Origin: Prosthecodimorpha staleyi
GTDB lineage: Bacteria > Pseudomonadota > Alphaproteobacteria > Rhizobiales > Ancalomicrobiaceae
DNA length: 64,000 nucleotides
Reading direction: 5' to 3'
NCBI RefSeq assembly: GCF_018729455.1
Contig: NZ_JAHHZF010000004.1
Span: 402,781 to 466,780 of the forward strand
Shown: positions 40,699 through 48,991 of the stretch, piece after piece
Layout of the letters: each line of letters starts with the position of its first letter
How positions within the stretch are numbered: position 1 is the first letter of the stretch
Program-made: the position numbers and the translations under genes
The notes under the pieces: generated by a model
Databases searched by the model: none
The model's input: only the letters and a program-made list of their open reading frames with translations
Told to the model about the DNA's origin: nothing

Positions 40699-41987
40699 CC
40701 ACGGGCCTTTGGACGCTCCTCGCCACCGTGGTGATCGGTGGACTGGTCAGGCTGCCGCTGGCGCTGGTCATGTTCGCCGGTGGGGCCGCCTATCTCTTCG
40801 CCACGAGGCAGGATATCGGCCTGCTGGTCGGGCAGGTGATGAACCAGATGACGGCCATGTATGTCCTGGTCGCCATCCCGATGTTCATCCTGGCCGCCAA
40901 TTTCATGAATGCAGCCTCGATCTCGGATCGCCTCTGGGCCGCCGCCAATGCCCTGGTTGGCCGGTTCCGCGGCGGGATGGGCCACGTGACCGTCGTGGTC
41001 AGCATGATCTTCTCCTCCATGAGCGGCAGCGCCGTCACCGACGCGGCCGGTCCCGGCCTGGTCGCAACGCGCCAGATGCAGAAGATCGGCGGCTATCCGG
41101 CCGGTCTCGCCTGCGCCATCACGGCGGCCTCGGCGACCATCGCGCCTATTATCCCGCCCTCGATTCCGCTCGTCATCTACGCGCTGATCTCCGGCGCCTC
41201 GATCGGTGCGCTCTTCCTCGCCGGCCTGGTGCCCGGTGTCCTGATGGGCGGGGCCTTGATGCTGGCGATCCGGGCCGTGGCGGGGCGCCGGGACCTTCCG
41301 GTCGGCGAGGTCGTGCCGATCCGCGAGATGCCGGCGGTGTTCGGCCGCGCCGCCCTGTCGTTGACGCTTCCGGTCGTGCTGCTCGGCGGCATCTGGACCG
41401 GGATCTTCACGCCGACGGAAGCCGCCGCGGTGGCAGCCTTCTGGGCCCTGATCCTGGGCGCGGCCGTCTATCGCCGCATCGGCTTCGCGACGCTCGGTTC
41501 GGTGTTCGGCGAGAGCGCGCGCCAGTCGGCCGGCACCATGCTGCTCATCGCCAGCGCCTTCATCCTCAACTACGCGATCGCCAACGAGGGCCTCGCCGCG
41601 CGGCTGGCGCTCGCCATCACGGACTTGCAGCTCGGCCCCCTGCAGTTCATGGGGCTCGTCAACCTGCTCTTCCTGGTGCTCGGCTGCTTCCTGGACGGGT
41701 CGGTCATGATGCTGGTCTTCGTGCCGCTGATCCTGCCGAGCGCGAAGGCGCTGGGCATCGACCTGACCTATTTCGGCATCATCGTGACGCTGAACTTCAT
41801 GATCGGGCTGATCACGCCGCCCTACGGCCTGCTGCTCTTCGTCATGGCCTCGTTGACCCGGGTGCCCCTCGTGCTGATCATCCGCGAGATCTGGCCCTTC
41901 GTGCTCGCGCTCGGCGGCGTGCTGGCGATGCTGACGCTGTTCCCGTCGATCACCCTCTTCCTGCCGCACCTGTTCGGCTACGAGTGA
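40695..41987 (+). CDS. dctM: TRAP transporter large permease (DctM)
   Basis: This 430-residue permease has about twelve membrane segments and the DctM motifs: IPMFILAANFMNAASISDRL, MIFSSMSGSAVTDAAGPG, ASATIAPIIPPSIPLVIYA, FTPTEAAAVAAFWALI and TLNFMIGLITPPYGLLLF. ATG 40695 overlaps dctQ. It completes a three-gene sodium-driven importer whose substrate likely feeds the FAH/SDR enzymes beside it. Confidence 0.94.
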   Translation: MTTGLWTLLATVVIGGLVRLPLALVMFAGGAAYLFATRQDIGLLVGQVMNQMTAMYVLVAIPMFILAANFMNAASISDRLWAAANALVGRFRGGMGHVTVVVSMIFSSMSGSAVTDAAGPGLVATRQMQKIGGYPAGLACAITAASATIAPIIPPSIPLVIYALISGASIGALFLAGLVPGVLMGGALMLAIRAVAGRRDLPVGEVVPIREMPAVFGRAALSLTLPVVLLGGIWTGIFTPTEAAAVAAFWALILGAAVYRRIGFATLGSVFGESARQSAGTMLLIASAFILNYAIANEGLAARLALAITDLQLGPLQFMGLVNLLFLVLGCFLDGSVMMLVFVPLILPSAKALGIDLTYFGIIVTLNFMIGLITPPYGLLLFVMASLTRVPLVLIIREIWPFVLALGGVLAMLTLFPSITLFLPHLFGYE

Positions 41988-41994
41988 GATTGCG

Positions 41995-42732
41995 ATGTCC
42001 GAACCGACCATCGAGACCGCCTTCGTCACCGGTGCCGCCCAGGGCATCGGATGGGCCACCGCCGAACGGCTGGCCCGCGACGGCTTCCGGGTCGTCGCCA
42101 TGGACCGTTCGGCCGAACGGCTCGGCGAAGCCGTCGCCGGGCTTGCCGCCACGGGCCTCGACATCGTCGCCCGTCCGGTCGACATCTGCGATCGCGCGGG
42201 TGTTGCCGCCGTGCTCGCCGCCGAGGCGCGCGTCGACGTCATGGTCACGGTCGCGGGCCTCTACCAGGACGCCGCCTTCCTCGACCTCGACGAGGACTCC
42301 TTCCGCCGCATGCTCGACGTGAATGTGGTCGGTACCTTCATCCCGGCCCAGGAGGCCGCACGACGGATGAAGCCCGGCGGGCGGATCGTCACCATCTCGT
42401 CGCGCGGTGCGCTCGGCGGCACCCGCTTCGCCCATTATGTCGCCTCGAAGGCAGCCGTGATCGGGCTTACCCGCGCCATGGCGATGGAACTGCGCACGGC
42501 CGGCATCGCGGTCAATTCCGTCGCGCCCGGCTTCACCGACACGCCGATGACCCGCTCGGCCCCGACCGAAATGTTTGCCGCCTGGGAGGCGCTTGAGCCG
42601 TCCGGCAAGGCCGCGAGCCCCGCCGAGATCGCCCACGCCATCGCCTTTCTTGCCAATCCGGCGACGCGTTTCGTCACTGGCCAGACGCTGTTCGTCGACG
42701 GCGGCAAGTCGCTTGGCGGCCTCTCCATCTGA
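41995..42732 (+). CDS. Short-chain dehydrogenase/reductase
   Basis: The 245-residue classical SDR has TGAAQGIGWATAERLA at the N-terminus, serine in IVTISSRGALGG, YVASKAAV as the catalytic YxxxK and the end block FVTGQTLFVDGGKSLGG. It lies 8 bp after dctM, in one transcript with the TRAP genes. Oxidation of a sugar acid or keto acid brought in by the transporter is likely; the exact substrate is not readable. Confidence 0.9.
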   Translation: MSEPTIETAFVTGAAQGIGWATAERLARDGFRVVAMDRSAERLGEAVAGLAATGLDIVARPVDICDRAGVAAVLAAEARVDVMVTVAGLYQDAAFLDLDEDSFRRMLDVNVVGTFIPAQEAARRMKPGGRIVTISSRGALGGTRFAHYVASKAAVIGLTRAMAMELRTAGIAVNSVAPGFTDTPMTRSAPTEMFAAWEALEPSGKAASPAEIAHAIAFLANPATRFVTGQTLFVDGGKSLGGLSI

Positions 42733-42776
42733 CCGGGCGGCGCAGGCCATGCCTCGCCGCTCCGTGCCGGGCCTGG

Positions 42777-43904
42777 TCAGGTCCGCCTGTCGACCGTGAC
42801 GCTTGCAAGCGCCTCCTCGTCGACCTCGATGCCGAAGCCGGATCCGGCCGGCAGATGCGAGGCGCCGTCATCGAGCCGGATCGGCTCGCGCAGGATCTCC
42901 ACCCCGAGCACGTAGCGCGAGGTGTAGAATTCCGCACCGAGACAGATGTTGGGCGTCGCGGCGACGAGGTGGATGCCGGCCGCGAGCGCGATGCCGGCCT
43001 CGTACATCGTGCCGCCATAGGCCGGCATGCCGGCCGCGCCCGCGATGGCGGCGATCGTGCGCGCCGCTGTGAAGCCGCCGGCCTTCATGAGCTTGATCGA
43101 CACCGCATCCGCATAGCGGCGCGAGACCAGATCGATCGCCTCCGCGGGCGAGAAGACGCTCTCGTCGGCCAGGATCGGCGTGTCGATCGCGCGGGCGAGA
43201 TCGCCCATCGCATCGCGCTGGTCGCGCTTCACCGGCTGCTCGATGAAGCCCGGCGCGAAACGCTCCATGTCGCGCAGCTTGGCGACCGCCCCATAGGGTT
43301 CGAGGCCCTGGTTGTAGTCGATCCGGATCTCGGCATCGTCGGGCAGCCGCGTCTTCAAAGCCTCCAGGCGGACGAGGTCCTCCCGATGCGTCAGGAAGCC
43401 GGTCTTGACCTTGAAAAGACGGACTCCGTCGGCCAGCCGCTCCTCCAGAAACAGAAGATCGGCCTCGAAGTCCGGATTGGCGATCGAGACGGAAAGCGGA
43501 ATCCGATCCCGAAAGACCCCGCCGAGCAGTGCCGCCACCGGAACGCCTGCAATCCGGCCCCACAGATCGTAGAGCGCCATTTCGACGGCCGCCTTGGCCT
43601 CGCCATGACCGACGATGGCATGGGCTGCCTCGTCCATGATCCGCGCGACCTCGCTGGCCCGCCGACCGATCAGCAAGGGTCTGAGATAGACGTCAATCGC
43701 GGCCGCGTTCGCCTCCGCGGTGCCCGAGAAGACGGCCCAGGGCGCCGCCTCGCCCCAGCCGACGCTGCCGTCCTCGGCTTCGAGCCGCAGGACGACACCC
43801 GGCAGCACCTTCTCGACATCGCCGACGCCGTGGCGCCGTTTCATCTTCAGAGGCCAGCGAACGAAACGGACGTCGAGGGCGCGGATCGTGTCTGCGTAGA
43901 TCAT
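42777..43904 (-). CDS. Enolase-superfamily enzyme, muconate-lactonizing subgroup
   Basis: The 375-residue protein has the MLE-subgroup catalytic pattern: FKVKTG (the KxK pair), then RIDYNQG, FIEQPV, LADESVF and the late lysine in VSIKLMKAGG. This subgroup holds muconate cycloisomerases, dipeptide epimerases, N-succinylamino acid racemases, hydroxyproline-betaine epimerase and cis-3-hydroxyproline dehydratase. It overlaps an amino-acid ABC permease gene by 4 bp, so an amino-acid-like substrate is more likely than muconate. It faces the SDR gene across 44 bp. Confidence 0.85.
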   Translation of the reverse strand: MIYADTIRALDVRFVRWPLKMKRRHGVGDVEKVLPGVVLRLEAEDGSVGWGEAAPWAVFSGTAEANAAAIDVYLRPLLIGRRASEVARIMDEAAHAIVGHGEAKAAVEMALYDLWGRIAGVPVAALLGGVFRDRIPLSVSIANPDFEADLLFLEERLADGVRLFKVKTGFLTHREDLVRLEALKTRLPDDAEIRIDYNQGLEPYGAVAKLRDMERFAPGFIEQPVKRDQRDAMGDLARAIDTPILADESVFSPAEAIDLVSRRYADAVSIKLMKAGGFTAARTIAAIAGAAGMPAYGGTMYEAGIALAAGIHLVAATPNICLGAEFYTSRYVLGVEILREPIRLDDGASHLPAGSGFGIEVDEEALASVTVDRRT

Positions 43905-44575
43905 GCGGTCTCTCTTTGGCCGGACAGCGCGTTTCCGAGCCGGCGTGCGATAAGCGTGGCGGGAAAAAGGATCAGGAAGTAAATAGCGGCGATGATCGTG
44001 TAGACTTCGAGCGGCCGGTAGGTCTCCGCCGTGATCAGCGTCGCATTGTAGACCAGATCGGGAACCGCGATCACCGAGATCAGCGACGTGTTCTTCAGCT
44101 GGATGATAGTCTGGTTCACGAAGGGCGGCAGCATCCGCTTGACCGCCTGCGGCAACACGACCAGGCGCAGGACATACCAGGGCCGCAGGCCGAGCGCCCG
44201 TCCCGCATCCCACTGGCCGCGTTCGATCGATTCAATGCCGCCGCGGAAGATTTCCGCATAGAAAGCGCCGACATAGAGCGAGAGCACCCCCACGGCCGCG
44301 ACCTGGGGCGGGATGTTGACCCCGATGACGACCGGGAAGGCATAGTAGAACCAGATGATCTGCACGAGCAGCGGCGTGCAGCGGAAGATCTCGACGTAGC
44401 CCATTACCAGCCAGTTCGCCAGCCGCCAGCGCTTCAACTGGATGGCCGCGCACAGGAAGCCGATGATCATCCCCAGAAAGGCCGTGCCGATCGTGTACAG
44501 GAATGTGTAGGCCGCCCCGAGCCAGAACAGGTGCGAGTACTTCCAGAGGATGCCGAAGTCCCAAATGTAATTCAT
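43901..44575 (-). CDS. Polar amino-acid ABC transporter permease (HisM type)
   Basis: The 224-residue protein begins MNYIWDFGILWKYSHLFW, has about five membrane segments, and carries FRCTPLLVQIIWFYYAFP, SAYYAEIFRGGIESIERGQWDAGRALGL-like sequence and LPQAVKRMLPPFVNQTI, where the cytoplasmic loop contacts the ATPase. ATG 44575 is used; an upstream ATG at 44743 only adds an implausible RRRR-rich leader. The gene is between an SBP gene and the enolase-superfamily gene. No ATPase gene is found nearby. Confidence 0.9.
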   Translation of the reverse strand: MNYIWDFGILWKYSHLFWLGAAYTFLYTIGTAFLGMIIGFLCAAIQLKRWRLANWLVMGYVEIFRCTPLLVQIIWFYYAFPVVIGVNIPPQVAAVGVLSLYVGAFYAEIFRGGIESIERGQWDAGRALGLRPWYVLRLVVLPQAVKRMLPPFVNQTIIQLKNTSLISVIAVPDLVYNATLITAETYRPLEVYTIIAAIYFLILFPATLIARRLGNALSGQRETA

Positions 44576-44681
44576 GGTTCCGCCGCGCCTTCGACGCCGC
44601 GCCGATCGCGGCATCGAGCAGTGTGGGTCCGCGCCGCCATCCGGTCCAGCATCGCCCGAAGTGTCGTCCTGGCGTTGAAGT

Positions 44682-44701
44682 TCCGGCGATCCGTCGCCGG
44701 A
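44682..44701. terminator. Stem-loop between SBP and permease genes
   Basis: TCCGGCGA-TCCG-TCGCCGGA is a perfect 8-bp stem with a 4-base loop in the 251-bp spacer 44576-44826. With the hairpin at 44791-44822 it can lower permease expression relative to the binding protein. Confidence 0.55.
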
Positions 44702-44790
44702 GGTCGTTTCGAGGCCGCCGAGGGGGCGGCGGTCGTTCGGCACGCGAATGTCTCAGGCCGCCATCGCAGGAGAGACATCCGCGTGGTTTC

Positions 44791-44822
44791 GCCGGTCCGG
44801 TGCCTCGGCATCGCGGACCGGC
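44791..44822. terminator. Stem-loop right after the SBP stop
   Basis: GCCGGTCCG and CGGACCGGC form a perfect 9-bp stem around 14 bases, only 4 bp after the binding-protein stop codon in transcription order. Hairpins at this spot often keep binding-protein mRNA levels above those of permeases. Confidence 0.6.
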
Positions 44823-44826
44823 GGCA

Positions 44827-45720
44827 TCAGATGTCGAGATCGACCGGCAGCGCGTCGGGGCTGACGCCGCTCAGCTGCAGACCCGACTGGAACCACTCGC
44901 GCATCTGGCCGATACCGCGATTGTAGTCGACCCAGGTCGACAGGAAGTCGTGCCAGCGCTGGTCCGTCTCGCGCCGGATGCCCATGCAGCTGGCAATGGC
45001 AAGTTTGGGCTTGTCGAGGATGCGGTAGGTCCCGAGATTCGGGTTCTTGGCAACGGCCGTGAGGCCGAGGATCAGCGCGATCACGGTGCCGTCGGCACGG
45101 CCCGAGGCGATCTCGAGCATGACCTCGTCGCGCGTCTTGAGCGTCTTGATCTGCGCCTTGGGGGCGAAGCGCCGGGCCGCCGTCTCGTTGGCCGACCCCG
45201 CATCCACGGCAAGCCGCAGATCGGGGTTGTTGATCTCGCCCCAGGTCTTCAGATCGAGGCCCTTGCGCAGGATCGCACCGAACGGATGGTTGAAGACCGG
45301 GCGGGTGAAATCGATCACCAGCGCGCGCTGCGGCGTGGCCGACAAGGCGAAGGCGATGTCGATCTTGCCCGACTGCAGCTCAAGAACGGAATTGCCGTAG
45401 GTGGATTCGGTGAATTCAAGCTTGGCGTCGAGCGTCTTGGCGATGTCCTTGGCCATCTCGATGGCAAAGCCGGACCATTCGCCGGTCGAGAGGTTCTTCT
45501 GGAAATAGGGCAGCTCGCCCGGCAGCACAGCGATCCGGACCACCTTGCTGGAGCGGACCCGCTCAAAGGTCGAATCCGTGGCGACTTGGGCTTTCGCCGG
45601 CGCCGCCGCCGCAAGGGAGGCGAGGGTGCCGAAGCCGAGCGCCAAGCCGAGTGCCTCGCGCCGATTCTGTCCCTCCGTAGCGGTGTCCCGCATCTCCTGA
45701 TCTGGCGTTACGTCACTCAT
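44827..45720 (-). CDS. Amino-acid ABC transporter substrate-binding protein
   Basis: The 297-residue protein starts at ATG 45720 behind a strong AGGAGG. Its leader has twin arginines (NRREALGLALGFGTLASLAAAAPAKAQ), so export by Tat is likely, unusual but known for such proteins. The mature part has the type 2 fold pattern VRIAVLPGELPYFQKNLSTGEWSGFAIEMAKDIAK, ALSATPQRALVIDFTRPVF and LRLAVDAGSANE. The gene is divergent from a LysR regulator that probably controls it. Confidence 0.88.
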   Translation of the reverse strand: MSDVTPDQEMRDTATEGQNRREALGLALGFGTLASLAAAAPAKAQVATDSTFERVRSSKVVRIAVLPGELPYFQKNLSTGEWSGFAIEMAKDIAKTLDAKLEFTESTYGNSVLELQSGKIDIAFALSATPQRALVIDFTRPVFNHPFGAILRKGLDLKTWGEINNPDLRLAVDAGSANETAARRFAPKAQIKTLKTRDEVMLEIASGRADGTVIALILGLTAVAKNPNLGTYRILDKPKLAIASCMGIRRETDQRWHDFLSTWVDYNRGIGQMREWFQSGLQLSGVSPDALPVDLDI

Positions 45721-45856
45721 GTCGCCCTCCTGCCTGGCTCGCGGATCCCCATTCGCGGGCGGACCCTCTGACGGCGTCGATTGTGACCACAGGGCGACAC
45801 TCATTTCCAATTCCGGATTCCGAGGTCGCTATAAACTCTGCTAATAGTTCGGTCCC

Positions 45857-46786
45857 ATGAAGTTCAATCAGCTCGAAGTCTTCTGCACCCTGATGACCGC
45901 CGGGACCATGACCCGGACATCGGAACTGCTCGGCATCACCCAGCCGGCCGTCAGCGTCGCGATTGCCGGCCTCGAACGCGATCTGGGTTTTGCCCTGTTC
46001 CACCGGCGCGGAGGCCGGCTGGTGCCGAAGGAGGAGGCCCGCAACCTCTTCACCTATGCGATCCGGTCGCTGGAGGCGATGAGCCAGACGCGGCTGGCGG
46101 CCGACCAGATTCGCCAAGGCCGCCTCGGCACGCTGGCCATCGCGGCCTATCCAAGCATCTCGGTGGCGTTCGTTCCGAGCCTCCTGACACAGTTCCGTCG
46201 CGACCATCCGGACATCGAGATTCGGCTGGTCACCCGCAGTTCGCATGTCATCCGGGATTTCGCTTCGGCCAGGCAATTCGACATCACGATCAGCGAATTG
46301 CCGGTGTCCCACTCCGAAATGGCGATCGAGCCGGTCGCGCTCGAATGCCTGTGCATGATGCCGCTGGGCCATCCGCTGGCATCCCGGGAAACGATCACGC
46401 CGCACGATCTCGATGGCGTTCCGTTCGTCTCTATCCTGCGCGACCACATGACCTTTCCGCAGATCGCCGCCGCCTTCCAGACCGCCAACGCCCAGCGACG
46501 CGTGGTGGCCGAGGTGCAGTATTTCATGTCGGCCGCCGCGCTGATCGCCGACGGCAACTGCGTCGGCATTATCGATCCGATCACGGCCGGCACTTACGCG
46601 GGCCGGGCGGTATTCCGCCGCTTCGTGCCGGCCATCCGCTACGAATTCGGCCTGATCACCTCCAGCGAAGGGGAGTTGTCGATCCCGGCCCGCAACTTCC
46701 TGCGCCTGCTCAGGGCCGGACTTGAGGCGGTGCAGAGCGGCGCCCGGACCCTGTCTCGGCAGGACGCTGCGGCCATAGGCGCCTGA
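45857..46786 (+). CDS. LysR-family transcriptional regulator
   Basis: The 309-residue protein has an N-terminal winged helix (MKFNQLEVFCTLMTAGTMTRTSELLGITQPAVSVAIAGLERDLGF) and an effector-binding domain. It is divergent from the amino-acid SBP gene across 136 bp, the classical layout for LysR control of the neighbouring operon. The gene has lower GC than its neighbours. Confidence 0.93.
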   Translation: MKFNQLEVFCTLMTAGTMTRTSELLGITQPAVSVAIAGLERDLGFALFHRRGGRLVPKEEARNLFTYAIRSLEAMSQTRLAADQIRQGRLGTLAIAAYPSISVAFVPSLLTQFRRDHPDIEIRLVTRSSHVIRDFASARQFDITISELPVSHSEMAIEPVALECLCMMPLGHPLASRETITPHDLDGVPFVSILRDHMTFPQIAAAFQTANAQRRVVAEVQYFMSAAALIADGNCVGIIDPITAGTYAGRAVFRRFVPAIRYEFGLITSSEGELSIPARNFLRLLRAGLEAVQSGARTLSRQDAAAIGA

Positions 46787-46842
46787 TCAGGCGGTTCGAG
46801 TCGCATGCCCATGCACAATCGACCGGCGCCAGACTTGCAGCC

Positions 46843-46878
46843 GACGATCGGCGTCGGGCCGGCGTGACGCCGATCGTC
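46843..46878. terminator. Strong hairpin between convergent lysR and permease genes
   Basis: GACGATCGGCGTC and GACGCCGATCGTC give a perfect 13-bp stem with a 10-base loop, in the 153-bp gap where lysR (plus) and the permease gene (minus) converge. It is a probable two-way terminator although T runs are lacking. Confidence 0.75.
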
Positions 46879-46939
46879 CACGGCGGCGCGTCGCCCCCCG
46901 ATACCGTTCCGGCCCGCCCGGAGCCGAACATGATGATCC

Positions 46940-47620
46940 TCAGCGCGTCACGGTCCATCTGCGTTCCAGCACCCGCAGGCCGCGGGTCAGAACGAGGATG
47001 ATCGCGAGATAGATCAGGCCCGCCACCAGGAAAACTTCATAGGGTGCGTAGGTTCGCGCCACTTCCAGCCGTGCCATTCCGGTCAGGTCGAGAATCGTGA
47101 TCGTGCTGGCGAGCGAAGTCGCCTTGATCGTCAGCACGATCTCGTTGCTGTAGGCGGGAAGCGCAGAGCGGATCGCCAGCGGCAAGACAACGGTCCGCAT
47201 GGTCGAATACCAGCTGAGACCGAGGGCGCGGGCGGCTTCGACCAGACCGGACGGCACGTTGCGCATGGCGCCGGCGAACAGCTCGCCGCTATAGGCCGCG
47301 CCGTTGAGCCCCAATGCGATGATCAGACACCAGAAGGGATCGCGCAGGACCGTCCAGGCGAAGGAAGTCCGGACCCAGACGAACTGGCCGGCGCCATAGT
47401 AGACGAGAAAGACCTGGATCAGCGCCGGCGTGCCCCGAAAGAACAGGATATAGGCCTGTGCCGGAACGTTCAGGAGCGGCGTCCGTGCGTTGCGCGCGAA
47501 GGCGAGCGGGACGGCGATCACGAGTGCGAGCAGAAGGATCAGAAGCGAAAGGCGGCCGGTCATGCCGACGCCCTGCCAGAGCTTCGGCAGCACTTCGACC
47601 ATCAGGCTGAAGTCGAGCAT
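46940..47620 (-). CDS. Polar amino-acid ABC transporter permease
   Basis: A 226-residue HisM/GlnP-type permease starting MLDFSLMVEVLPKLWQGVGMTGRLSLLILLLALVIAVPLAF. It has ILFFRGTPALIQVFLVYYGAGQF and SGELFAGAMRNVPSGLVEAARALGLSW, then LPLAIRSALPAYSNEI. It forms a pair with the permease gene just upstream (stop at 47622), so both would form a heterodimeric channel. Confidence 0.92.
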   Translation of the reverse strand: MLDFSLMVEVLPKLWQGVGMTGRLSLLILLLALVIAVPLAFARNARTPLLNVPAQAYILFFRGTPALIQVFLVYYGAGQFVWVRTSFAWTVLRDPFWCLIIALGLNGAAYSGELFAGAMRNVPSGLVEAARALGLSWYSTMRTVVLPLAIRSALPAYSNEIVLTIKATSLASTITILDLTGMARLEVARTYAPYEVFLVAGLIYLAIILVLTRGLRVLERRWTVTR

Positions 47621-47621
47621 C

Positions 47622-48284
47622 TCAGCGCCTCTCGAAACCGAGGTTGGCCCGGCGCTCCGCATACCGGAGCAGGATTGTCGAGAGACCCGTCATGACGAGA
47701 TAGAGGCACGCCGCAGCGAGGTACCACTTGAACGGCTCGCGCGTGGCCCCGGCGGCCATCGATGCCGAGCGCATCAATTCCTCCAGGCCGACGACCGAAA
47801 TCAGCGATGTCTGCTTGAGCAGGATGATCGATTGATTGCCGAAGGCCGGCAACGCGACCCGCCACGCCTGCGGCAGAACGATCCGCAGGAAGAGGATGGG
47901 AGCCGGCAGGCTGAGGGCGCGCGCCGCTTCGATCTGTCCGATCGGGACGGCCAGGATGGCACCGCGGAAGATCTCGGTTGCGTAGGCTCCGAAGACGAAG
48001 GCGAGCGACGCGACCCCGGCAGCGAACTCGCTCACCTCCACGGTGCGGCCGAACAGCCGGGTCAGGGCGATGGTGCCGCCGAAGAACACGATCAGGATGA
48101 TGATCAGATCGGGCGTTCCCCGGACCACGATCGTATAGGCCTCCGCGACGGTGCGCAGCGGACGCGACGTCGAGAGCTTCGCCATCGCGCCCAAGAGGCC
48201 GAAGGCCGCGCCGAAGAGGATCGCGGATAGCGCGACGCCCAGCGTGATCAGCGCGCCAAACATCAGCTGCGGCAGATAACCCAT
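47622..48284 (-). CDS. Polar amino-acid ABC transporter permease
   Basis: A 220-residue permease from ATG 48284 with MGYLPQLMFGALITLGVALSAILFG, TIVVRGTPDLIIILIVFFGG, YATEIFRGAILAVPIGQIEAARALSL and LPQAWRVALPAFGNQSIILLKQTSLISVV. It sits one base ahead of its partner. Neither of these two genes, nor the 43.9-kb copy, is next to an ATPase gene. Confidence 0.92.
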   Translation of the reverse strand: MGYLPQLMFGALITLGVALSAILFGAAFGLLGAMAKLSTSRPLRTVAEAYTIVVRGTPDLIIILIVFFGGTIALTRLFGRTVEVSEFAAGVASLAFVFGAYATEIFRGAILAVPIGQIEAARALSLPAPILFLRIVLPQAWRVALPAFGNQSIILLKQTSLISVVGLEELMRSASMAAGATREPFKWYLAAACLYLVMTGLSTILLRYAERRANLGFERR

Positions 48285-48325
48285 CGGTGCGGCCGTGCCT
48301 TGCTGGAAGGAGGGACGGGTCGGCC

Positions 48326-48931
48326 TCAGGCCGCATCCCGCTTTTCGAGACGGCGGAACTGCTCGACGACCGGGCTGTCCGGCCAGGCCAGGACACGGTC
48401 GCGATAGGTCCGCTCGCGGCCGTAGACGATCCAGGCATCGTCCGGGCTGCCGATGACCTCGTCGATCCGGAAGAGATCCGGATGCTGGCTGGCATATTCG
48501 AGATAGACGAGGCCGGAGTCGTACTCCCCGGACAATAGCTTCTCGTAGATGAACGGGATCGAGCTTTCGTGGAACCGATGCGTCCAGCGCGACAGATCGG
48601 CGTAGCTTTCGGTCGCGGGCCGCAACAATCCGATGGATGTCGGGGTCTCGACCGACTTCCGGGTCAGGATCGCCAATTCCTTGCTGGGCGAAATGAAGGT
48701 GTCGACCACGAACATGGATTTGAAGTGCGCTCCCATTGTTTTCGGAGTATCCGGATGCACCGCGCACTGGATGATGTAGTCGATCCGCCCGTTCAAAAGA
48801 CCGTCTGCCGCCACAGAAAAGTCGTCGACAAAGACGATCCGGGCACCGACAATGCGATGAAAATCGATATATCGCTTCGTTACCAACTCATGATTGGTTC
48901 CGCTCGGGCCGAGCGTTGCGAAAGTGATCAC
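48326..48931 (-). CDS. Prephenate-dehydratase-like (type 2 periplasmic-fold) protein
   Basis: GTG 48931 is chosen because GGGGAGA lies seven bases upstream; an ATG at 48946 has no ribosome site. The 201-residue protein opens ITFATLGPSGTNHELVTKRYIDFH, close to the TLGPxGTxxE block at the start of prephenate dehydratase domains, but the later dehydratase TRF motif is not seen and there is no ACT domain. No signal peptide is visible, so it is cytoplasmic. Its place between a binding-protein gene and two permease genes suggests it acts on, or senses, the imported compound. Enzyme activity is uncertain. Confidence 0.6.
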   Translation of the reverse strand: MITFATLGPSGTNHELVTKRYIDFHRIVGARIVFVDDFSVAADGLLNGRIDYIIQCAVHPDTPKTMGAHFKSMFVVDTFISPSKELAILTRKSVETPTSIGLLRPATESYADLSRWTHRFHESSIPFIYEKLLSGEYDSGLVYLEYASQHPDLFRIDEVIGSPDDAWIVYGRERTYRDRVLAWPDSPVVEQFRRLEKRDAA

Positions 48932-48959
48932 TGAGCATCTCCCCATCTTTTTGAGGAAA

Positions 48960-48985
48960 GGAGAGCCGGAAGGTCCCGGCTCTCC
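48960..48985. terminator. Stem-loop after the second SBP gene
   Basis: GGAGAGCCGG-AAGGTC-CCGGCTCTCC, a perfect 10-bp stem with a 6-base loop, begins 6 bp after the SBP stop. It probably attenuates transcription into the downstream genes. Confidence 0.65.
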
Positions 48986-48991
48986 GCATCC

